From positions 1 to 28,603 of the forward strand of contig CDMY01000705.1 of the NCBI GenBank assembly GCA_001179505.1: a stretch of 28,603 nt of DNA. The letters run 5' to 3'. This document shows positions 20,588-28,603 of the stretch, one piece after another (the stretch's first letter is position 1; each line of letters starts with the position of its first letter). Made by a program: the position numbers and the translations under genes. Source of the DNA: Vitrella brassicaformis. Its lineage: Eukaryota > Sar > Vitrellaceae. Below the pieces are notes generated by a model that was not told where the DNA came from, made no database searches, and saw only the letters and a program-made list of their open reading frames with translations.

Positions 20588-23500
20588 ATGGCTGCCAGTA
20601 AGGTGCCTCGTCTGGTGATCTACGCCAAGGATCTCACCTTCAGCGAGGATGACAAGCTCGGTGAGTGTCACTGAGACGATGTGTGGTGGCAGGGGGCTGT
20701 CACGGGCATCCTTGTTGTGTCTGGGGCACACAGGAAGGGGGGGATTTGGAGTTGTGTACCGGGGCGTCTTCAGGGGGCGGCCCGTGGCCGTCAAGATCGC
20801 CCACCCGAGCGAAGAGCTCGACATGCACGTACGTGCGAACACACAGCCTGAGGGGGAGGAGGATTCCCTCACTGGTGGGGTGACCTCCGTGTGTGTGTGT
20901 GTGCCTTCTGTGTCTGTGCAGGAACAGTTCATTGAGGTTTTGCGAGAGGTGGAGCCCATGCAGCATCTGCGTCATCCCAACATCGTAGAGTTCCTGGGCG
21001 TCTGTGCGGCGGACAAAAAGCACGGACTCATGATCGTCACCGGTGAGGGCTGCCGCTCCTTCGCTGCGTTCATCTGACTTCCTCTGTGTGTCTGCTCGCC
21101 ATTCTCATCAGAGTTGTGTGAGGGCGGCTCTCTGGCGGCCTATCTGGCCACGAACAGACCACTGAAGCCCGAAGTGCGAGACAGACTCATAAGAGAGGTA
21201 CGGATACGGAAGAGCAGACAGACAGCCGGCGTCAGGCGTCTCATCTCTGTGTGTGTGTGTCGATTGCCGTCAGATATGTGAAGGAGTGCAGTATCTTCAC
21301 GACCACGGGATCGCTCACCTGGACCTTAATCCGGCGAACATTCTGGTGAGGGAAGCCATCTCTCAGTCGACGGCTGCAGGCGGCTGTCATGTCACACCTG
21401 TTTGTCAGTTGACTGAGGGGCTTGTGGCGAAGATATCTGACTTCGGCATGACGCGCAACACTCAGAGGACAACGAGCTCCTTTGCAGGTGGCCAGAGACA
21501 CCCTGACAGAGACCAAAGTGAATGCACTCAATCGCACTGATGCCCGGTGCTGCAGGCGGGGGGACCTACAACTTCATGTCTCCCGAAGGATTGGATCCTG
21601 AGAAGCGTAAGTGCGTGAGAAGTTTCGTGTGGACGGCGGCCTTTGTATGACTGCTTGTGTGTGCAGTGGGGAAGCCTTCGATTCAGTCGGATAGTGGGGA
21701 AGCCTTCGATTCAGTGGCGAGCTACACGGAGGTCAGCACAGTCGTCTGCCCACGAGTCAGACGCAATATTATTGAGGCATCAGCTGAGATTTGCGGCGCT
21801 CAGGCGGGCCGCCCTTCGAAGGCCAAAGCCCCGCCGCCATCATCACAGCAGTTGTGGTCCGGAAGCAGGTGACACTCCACTTCTCTTGTTGTCCGCTCCC
21901 TGTCCTGCTTTCATTCGGTGTCTCCCTTCATGTCAGATTCCGGCCATCCCGGCATCCCTGCCGGCGAACGTCAAGAATGCCATCAAGGCAAGAAAGACAT
22001 CATGCGTATCGATTACATACTCTCTTCTCTGTCCCCTCTCTGCGTTTATCAGAGTTCTTTTGCCTACAAAGCGGCTAACCGCCCGACAGCCAAACAAGTC
22101 ACACACACACACACTCGGGCAGAGATTGCTCATCTCTTTGCTGCGCCTTGCTGCTCATCCCATGGCAGGTCCTCGACAAGTTGGGCATCTCTCCTTCGTC
22201 TGGGAGTCAAAGCGGGACAGCAGCTGACTCGCAGGCACCGCCGCGGTTCCGCTGGGGATTCTTCCGCGGGGCGGGCGAGAGAGTTAAAGGTGATCACTGA
22301 CTGACATGAGGCTGCTCTCTGCTCTGTTTGCACATCTTGCGGTCAAATGCAGGCAGTGCGTCATCTCCTGGTGTGTCTGCTGTCGGCCATTCGTCGGGTG
22401 TCCACATGAGCACGGCCAGCACCACAACGGGGACGACGAGCAGTGTGGTCAAAAAGACCTCTCAGCCGCTGTCACAGCACATAGGTCCGCGACACACACA
22501 CACACACACAGCGAGAGACACAGCGCCACATGATCTGTCTGTGTCGTGCAGCGTCCCCCGCCCAGCAGCCATCAGCAAAGACGCCGCCGAGCGCCCCACA
22601 GCCGCAGATCAAACACGTCAGGAAGACAGAGACTGAATCCCACACGTCAATGGGCCGCTGCTCTTGTGCTGATTGTGTGTCAGAGTGACATCTGGAAGGC
22701 TGTCGACGCCGGCGATCTTCCGGCGGTTCGTTCGCTCATCGCTCGAGACGGCAAGAACATACTCGACAAACGAGACGAGAGCAATTCCGACAAGGTATGC
22801 GATCGTGAAGACGACAGAAATGCACTCAGCAGTCTTTGATGCGTTCTCATTTATGCGCGTAGAAAACACCCTTCCTGTTGACTGCAAAAAGGGGTCACGT
22901 GGGCATCATGAAAGTCATGTATGAGAGCAAACCTGACGTACTGCAGCAAACAGACGAGGTACCGACACAGACAAACCATCCTCTGTGTTGCTGCTGAAGA
23001 GATGTGTGTCGGCTGTGATGCAATGCAGACTGGCTCGAATGCTCTGCACTTGGCTGCCTTCGATGGCCGTCTTGCGGCGGTCAAGCAGCTGCTGGAGTGG
23101 GATCCCAAACTGGTCGATGCACGGACCAAGGTAACAGAGCACAGACACGTCTCTGACACGTCAGTGTGTGTGTGTGTGTATGTGTGTTGATTGCAGAGTG
23201 GGTGGTGGGGGCCAGGCGCCACGCCATTCATCTATGCTGCCGTCAATGGTCATGTCGAGGTGCTGAAGGTTCTGTATGCCAAAGGAGGGGAGGACCTGCT
23301 CACTCAGACGGACAAGGTGAGACCTCACCCACGAAAAAACACAAAATGCCTCTCATCTGATTGATTGCCTTTCTTTTGTTCGCATGACACACACAGTTCG
23401 GCAGGACGGCACTCCACAAGGCTGTATCCTATAGCCGCTCTGCAGTTGTGTCTCTGCTGTGGGCCACACAGATGACTGACTGACGCGAGTGTCTTCTCCA

Positions 23501-23715
23501 CTCTCTGTCTCTCTGTGTGTCATTCTCAAAGGCTCGAGTGGGGCGGCAGTGCTCTGCTCGACATCAAAGACAAAATTGTGAGTGCACACAGACATTCACA
23601 CCATCGATGGGTCGAGTGATGTGCTCATCACATCTCGTGACGACAGGGGAAGACGCCCTGGGACGAGGCGGCGAGCAAGCCGGAGATCAGAGAGATCATG
23701 GTGAAGTACAAGTGA
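20588..23715 (+). CDS. Kinase-ankyrin protein with degenerate kinase domain
   Basis: TKL-like kinase domain followed by ankyrin repeats, roughly 20 exons. The first exons join in phase: 20588-20660, 20734-20828, 20922-21042, 21112-21197, 21274-21345, 21409-21487, 21556-21606. Present: GRGGFGVVYRG, RPVAVKIA (ATP lysine), HLRHPNIVEFLGV, ISDFGMTRN, GGTYNFMSPEG. The catalytic loop reads HLDLNPANIL (21316-21345): Arg of HRD is Leu, and the following Lys is Asn. At 21667-21804 the DxWxxG region is missing, a 28-bp unit is duplicated, and no splicing restores frame to GGPPFEGQ. After that it is regular again: IPAIPASLPANVKNAIK, a GC-donor intron at 21988, YKAANRPTAKQ, linker, then ankyrin repeats (for example NALHLAAFDGRLAAVKQLL, TPFIYAAVNGHVEVLKVLY), ending IREIMVKYK. 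Probably a pseudokinase scaffold or a gene under decay; the ankyrin half is intact. Confidence 0.75.
21667..21714 (+). repeat. 28-bp tandem duplication inside the kinase exon
   Basis: TGGGGAAGCCTTCGATTCAG occurs at 21667-21686 and again at 21695-21714, separated by TCGGATAG. It sits where the paralogue encodes EKLSEKDDIWALG and has an intron. The duplication and lost intron accompany a change of frame. Confidence 0.88.
21988..22052 (+). other. GC-AG intron
   Basis: The donor AAG|GCAAGA follows KNAIK and the acceptor TTATCAG precedes SSFAYKAANRPTAKQ. It is phase 0 on both sides (51- and 45-bp exons). Confidence 0.65.
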
Positions 23716-25813
23716 TTGCTTGATGTGACCTCTCGTGCGAAAGGTGTGTGGCGTGATGATTGTGTGAAGCGGTATGGTTGTTGTGTGAAGTGCGTAAGGC
23801 CCTTGTGTCTGTCTGGTGTCGGTGTGTGTGTCTCTGTGTGTGTCTGTCTTTGTGTCGGCAGCTGCCACACTTGTCTTGCCAGTGGTGCATTGCTTGTCTC
23901 ATCGCGTCTCAATCGCACACAGGCAGACAGACATACACAGACAGATGGGCTGTGATATGTGTTTTGGGTCGTCGGCAATATCGTTCAGTGTGTGGCTGCG
24001 GTGGTATGTGGTGTGTGGGGATGAGTGGGAGAGGGACAAAGGTCGATGAGTTCAAGCGACGGATGTGCGCTCATTAGCTCCAGTCCAGACTGAAGGAAAT
24101 TTGTGCAGGTCTCCCCATCGATGGGTCTGCCCATGGGTGTGTGTGGGAAGAGTCAATCATAGGGCCAAGTCGAGAGAGACATGTGAAGGCGAGTGCCTTT
24201 CAGTGATCGGTCCATATATATCTTATCTAATGTCCATCCTACTTTTCTGGCTAGGCATGACATCCACTCAACGATCCACCCACGCCGCCCACCCACTGGT
24301 CAGCCCGCCGTGAGTGAGTGATCAGATATCGACAAAACAGCCAGCTGGGGGGCTGACTGACTGAGTCAAGGCAGCAGCAGGCAGCCGCTAGCAAGAAAGA
24401 CACACACGTACGTCGCGCGATGGATGGATGGATGGATGGACGGACGGATGGATGCAACGCCTTCGATCGCTCACACACTCATGCAGTGTATATACAGCCA
24501 CGGCAGCCGAGCGATCAATGACTGACTGTACACACATGAGCACACAGGCGGAGAGAGAGAGAGATGTGCATGTGTGTGTGTGTATGTGTGTGCTAGCCAC
24601 ACGCGTGATGCATACGTCATGTGTGTATGCTCTCAGTCACTGCCTACACTAAGGAGTCCCTCCCCCCAACCGAAAGAGGCGCCGACCTGCGCGTCTGTAC
24701 AGTGCAGGTGCGTGCGGGAAAAGCACCAAAACCCTCCCCTCCCTCCTCTCGCCGATCTCGGCTGTCTGTCTGCTTGTCTGTCTGTCTGTCTGTGGCGCAT
24801 CGGTGTGGGCGATCGATCAAACACACGATGCAGCAGCCGTGAGGATGAAACCCTGCCAACCACCCCCACCCCCTTGCTACGCATCTCATGCCATCCTCAG
24901 CTAAGCCGGCGTGACTGTGTGGAGCGAACACATACGCAAACACACAAGACGGTGTGGGTCGGTGGAAATCTGAGAGAGTGAGGGAGTGAGTGAAGCGCTT
25001 CAAAACGGACAGTGAGTGTGGCAAAACCGCCGCTGGAATGCAAAAGGGGAGGGAAGAAGCGCATTCAAGCCAAGGTGAAACAGCACCCCACCCAATGCAG
25101 CGATGCATGCATCGATGGACCCCCTCCTCCACTAATTCTGCCTCGTGTGATGCATTCATTATGCACCTGTGAGTGCACGGCCAGGCAAAAGGCGGCGGGC
25201 AAAGTTACCCTCTCTCCACACACAGCACAGAGGTACCACCAGGCACACCCATCTCAGGCAGGCAGGCTGGAAGCAACACGATATGAGCCAAAAGGGGCGT
25301 CCAAGCAGCATGTATGTATCCATCGACGCGACGAGTGGGCCTTCGCGCGATGCAATCAGCCTAGCTAGCTAGCTTGCTATGGCCATATCTGCCTCTCCGT
25401 GGGCATGGCGTCTGTCTGCACAAGGAATGGAATGGGATGGGGCGAAGGAGGGCGACAAGGGACCTGGGGGGCAGCAGTGCGGTCATCCCGGCTGCTGCCT
25501 GCCCTCCAGAAGCTAGCTATCCGTGCCGACCATCCGGCGAAATGACACCCACCTCTCTGTCTGTCTGTCTGTCTGCCTGCCTGTGTCTTTTGCTGTGAGT
25601 GAGTGAGTGGTCGGCAAGTCTGTCTGCACAAATGAATTAGAGAGGCAGAGCGTTCATTCGTCAGGCTGGCAGGCTGGCAGAAGCTACGTACGCTAAGAGC
25701 AACAAGACATCCCTGCACCCACTCCCCAATCTGCACACCGTCCCTCTCCCCCTTCCCCCTCCCTCATCCCTCTCCCTTGCTACATCATCATTATCATTGC
25801 ATTGCCACTATCG
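23716..25813. other. 2.1-kb intergenic region between convergent genes
   Basis: It lies between the 3' ends of the kinase-ankyrin gene and the KH-domain gene. It is rich in TG, GGAT (24420-24453), GTCT (24771-24793) and GAGT repeats. Open frames here are repeat-driven and carry no recognisable motif. I see no RNA gene. Confidence 0.5.
24420..24453. repeat. (ATGG)n / (ACGG)n microsatellite
   Basis: Tandem ATGG tetranucleotides with two ACGG variants. Confidence 0.9.
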
Positions 25814-27508
25814 TTATGAGAGCGCCGCCCAGATGAGCTGCGGCAGGTGGGACAGAACGGTCGAGAAGACAATGGCCATGAGCACCACCACCACGGCACT
25901 CTTGACGTTCGCCACGCTAAGGCCCCACACCCGGCCCTCCCGGCCGTCGTCCGCGTCGCCCTCCCACCCACCGCACTCGCCATCGTCGGACGATGAGGAC
26001 TCCTCGCCCATTTTGTCTATGGACGGCGGGACGGGCTGCCCATTAGCTGTGCCACCCACACCCACGGCCCCGCTGCTGCCGCTGCTACTGCCGCCAACGC
26101 CCTTGGATGCCGCACGCACCTCGGCTTCGCACAACTCGCCCAGGTAGGCCTGACATAAAGACACCACACAGACGCATACACACAAACAAGGAGAGAGGGA
26201 GGGCGTAGGTACCTGGAGAGGCCTGGTGCGGTTGGCCCTGGTGTGAGTGGTGAAGCCGCTCCAGTCGCCCCCCTTGTGTGTGGGTGTGGAGGGGGCCGAC
26301 TCGTTTGCATGGTGTGACAGGGACGGGGAGGGGGCCACACTGACGCACGGCGGCTGTTGGTGGTGGGGCTGGTGGTTGGTGTGGGTGGTCGTCATGTTGT
26401 GGTGGATGTGCAGGTTGGGCGTGGTCGTCCCCGCACTCGTACTGGCACTGGCCTGGGTGCGCGTCACGCTCGCAGACGACTCGGTGTGATCCACCGCCAC
26501 CCCGCCGCCGCCACCAGCACCGCCCCCAGCCCCACTAAGAGGTTGGTCGAGTGGCCTGGGGCGGTATGTGATGACCCGGCAGGCGCCTGCGTCAGGGTGC
26601 TGGTTGATCTGGTGGGCGATCATCTTGACGGCGCGCATGAGGCGCTCGGGGTCGTTGGCGGCCACGCAGACGACCCGCTCGCTGCAGGACTCCTCGGGCG
26701 AGACGAACAGCGGCGAAATCGTCACTGTCGCACCAGTGTCCTCCCGGATCGACTTAACGTGCGCCTGACACACACACAGACAGACACCACTCAGCACGTG
26801 TGTCATGTGCCGGATGCGTCAGGTGTGGTGGCCCACCCCGTTCGGTCCGATGAGGAATCCGACGACCATCCGCGGCACGACGAACTTACAGCTAACCCGG
26901 GCGAGTTTGAGCATGTCGGCGCCCCTGCAGACGCGGTCGACCACCCAGTACATGGCCTGCTGCACCATCTCCCGCTGCCCACTGATGGCGGCCACCCGCT
27001 CGTTGGTGCCGGGGAAGTAGCAGCCGTGCGGCGACAGGACGATCTTGGCGCCCGTCTCCCGCTGCAGCTCCATGATGGTGCGCCCGCTGCGGCCGATGAT
27101 CGAGCCCGCCACCGTGTTGGTCACCAACATCTTCAGGTACCTGCACAACACAAACATGGCAGCAGTGTGGGGGGGCGGGTGGGTGGGCTCCTCTCTCCCC
27201 TGGTTTCTGTCTGGATGTGCTGACTGAGTCACCCACCAGTAGGGCGCGTCTTCAACGTCGTGGCGGACGTCCAGGTCGCCCAACAGGTTACTACTGCCCG
27301 TGCTAGTGGCCGCACACCCGAACGCTCCGCCGCCAAACACTGACGGCCCGCTGGGCTCTGGGAAGTTGGGCATGTTCATCTGCGCCACAGGGGCAGCTAT
27401 GGGTGCGAACATCTGGCCGTCATTGGCCTTGTGGGGGGCGGCCGCTGTGGTCAGGGGCGGCACGGTTGCCATGCCCGATGGAACGAAGGGGAGGGCTGAA
27501 GCCTTCAT
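25814..27508 (-). CDS. Two-KH-domain RNA-binding protein with C-terminal membrane segment
   Basis: Four coding exons (27508-27237, 27140-26837, 26764-26213, 26149-25814) close to 487 residues. KH1 has YLKMLVTNTVAGSIIGRSG (GXXG at 107-110), then RTIMELQRETGAKIVLSP. KH2 has CKFVVPRMVVGFLIGPNG (GXXG at 189-192), then HVKSIREDTGATVTISP; an intron lies directly after its GXXG loop. KH domains of this PCBP/Nova-like type bind single-stranded RNA or DNA. A low-complexity Gly/His/Ser/Thr region follows (about 260-450). The last 28 residues are hydrophobic (SAVVVVLMAIVFSTVLS, then HLPQLIWAALS), as in a tail-anchored membrane protein. The start at 27508 follows an in-frame stop in the upstream exon, so any N-terminal extension would need other splicing; an upstream frame at 27832-28014 ends in a plausible donor and may be 5' UTR or a variant first exon. 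Confidence 0.85.
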
Positions 27509-28459
27509 CTCAATCAATCGACAACCAACTCAACCATCAAACCAAACCACCTGCACACCCACAAACAAACGAAGGCACAGAGAGAGAGAGAGGGAGGGAG
27601 GGAGGGAGCGTTAATGTCAGAGAAAACCCAGCGGACGAGTGTGCTGGTGGCCTTCTGACCTTCAGGAGCGGCCTGTTTGCCCTCGACTAAGACAAATATC
27701 GCCAATGAGCCAATGAAAACCTCCACAGCTGCACAACACGCACATCCACACGTGCGCATTGGTCGGGCCAGCGTCCAGTGCGTTCCCATCGCCATCCTCT
27801 GCCTTACCGACGGATAGATCTCTGCTGTCTTCTGCTTATGGGATGGGACGGGCGGCAGCTGGGAAGGGAGAGATGCGGGGTGATATATGGCTGAAAAGTG
27901 GAAAGGGGTGAGTGAGGTGATGCTGCTGCAACTGCCCGTCTTAGGATACAGGGAAGATATCGAAATGCCATCCGCAGCAGCGGTTTCAGGGAGCACCCTA
28001 GGCGGCCTGGCCATCATCCTGCGCGCTGAGACTGGGGGCTACTGGGGGCACTCTGGAGTTTGTGGACGGACGTGGAACTTTGACCTTTTCAACTCGAAGA
28101 TCCGAAAGCATCATTCATCGGCCAGCGTGTTTGCAAAGAAAGACTGACCGTCGAGTAGCAGCACCGTCATCCCGAGTCCGCCCGACTCGCATCGCTTTCC
28201 ATCGCATCGTTTCCCTCTCTTTCTTCGCATCGTTCTCCCGCCTTTGCAGCGCCGCAGAGCGCTGTCGTCGTGTGGGGTCTGTGCGACCCTCCCGCTCCGC
28301 AGTGCAACGACTGTGGACACCCCCCTCTCCTTCCCATTTTGCCTTTCTTCCCCCGTTCGGCTCAACTTGAGAGCCTTCCATCCTTTGCTCCATCCAGTGA
28401 CCCCCTCGGGTCGCCTGTCGGTCTCCACTGTGCACTGAGTGAGCGTCTCCCGTACTGCA
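27509..28459. other. Divergent interval with possible 5' exons of the KH gene
   Basis: Minus-strand open frame 28017-27832 (ARPPRVLPETAAADG, Ser/Pro-rich) ends at a good donor TCG|GTAAGG. A second exon-like piece at 27730-27661 (FIGSLAIFVLVEGKQ) has an AG before it. They cannot be joined to the KH start without a stop, so I treat them as 5' UTR or uncertain. 28020-28459 has no recognised gene and should hold the promoters of both flanking genes. Confidence 0.4.
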
Positions 28460-28603
28460 ATGGGCGCCCAACAAAGCAACCACGTCAGGCCCTCTGAAAA
28501 GGTCAGCTGAGTAGCCAGCCATGGGGGATGCACTGTGCGTGACTTCACTGTGTGGGTCGCATTTGTTCAGACGTGCTGCGGGTGCTTTCTGTCGCGTCAC
28601 GAG
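28460..28603 (+). CDS. Start of a possible N-myristoylated protein (partial)
   Basis: An ATG opens MGAQQSNHVRPSEK and ends at a plausible donor AAG|GTCAGC (28501). An AG at 28569 opens a second exon; in phase 0 it reads TCCGCFLSRHE up to the window edge. Gly2 with Ser at position 6 fits the N-myristoylation pattern, and the following cysteines could be palmitoylated (inference). The gene runs off the window, so its identity is unknown. Confidence 0.4.

Noticed and set aside
23716-25813. Possible hidden gene in the 2.1-kb gap
   Set aside because: All frames are broken up by repeats, and no conserved motif or consistent splice-site series was found.

Overview
This is a window of eukaryotic nuclear DNA, densely packed with genes on both strands. 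The genes are broken into many short exons (often 40-140 bp). The introns are short and usually carry a TG-, CT- or CTG-rich tract just before the 3' AG. Together, the intron style, the microsatellite load, a plastid-type phytyl-ester-synthase-like enzyme and a Rubisco-LSMT-type SET protein suggest a photosynthetic alveolate or similar alga. A chromerid such as Vitrella is my best guess, but that is inference. I built the gene models by hand from reading frames, splice sites and phase. Five models close without a phase error: 836, 628, 487, 343 and 259 codons. Three do not close cleanly and are reported as such.

Layout. 1-1752 (-): a TKL-like protein kinase, 3' end not resolved. 2299-2657: a foldback element with 129-bp arms. 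2967-3359 (+): an orphan piece resembling the C-terminus of an importin-5-type karyopherin. 4268-6078 (-): an ankyrin-repeat protein closely related to the C-terminal half of the kinase-ankyrin gene at 20588-23715, with a spare terminal exon at 4109-4180. 7205-9692 (-): a SET-domain protein of the Rubisco LSMT/SETD3/SETD6 type, with one unexplained frame break. 9854-13247 (+): a phytyl-ester-synthase/DGAT-like acyltransferase, head to head with the SET gene. 13909-17657 (+): a UFSP2-like Ufm1 protease homologue with 21 exons and an altered active site. 18536-20247 (-): a helical protein of unknown function ending in two cysteines, head to head with the next gene. 20588-23715 (+): a kinase-ankyrin protein with a degenerate kinase domain. 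25814-27508 (-): a two-KH-domain RNA-binding protein with a C-terminal membrane segment. 28460-28603 (+): the start of a possible N-myristoylated protein.

Themes. The kinase, the ankyrin-only gene and the kinase-ankyrin gene form one recently expanded family. It shows exon duplication, loss of the kinase domain through an intron, and decay of catalytic residues. The acyltransferase and SET genes share a promoter interval of about 160 bp and may both relate to plastid function (inference). The UFSP2 homologue has changes at three of the four expected catalytic positions, so it may act as a pseudoprotease or use a rearranged active site. No tRNA, rRNA, CRISPR, prokaryotic operon or recognisable autonomous transposon was seen.
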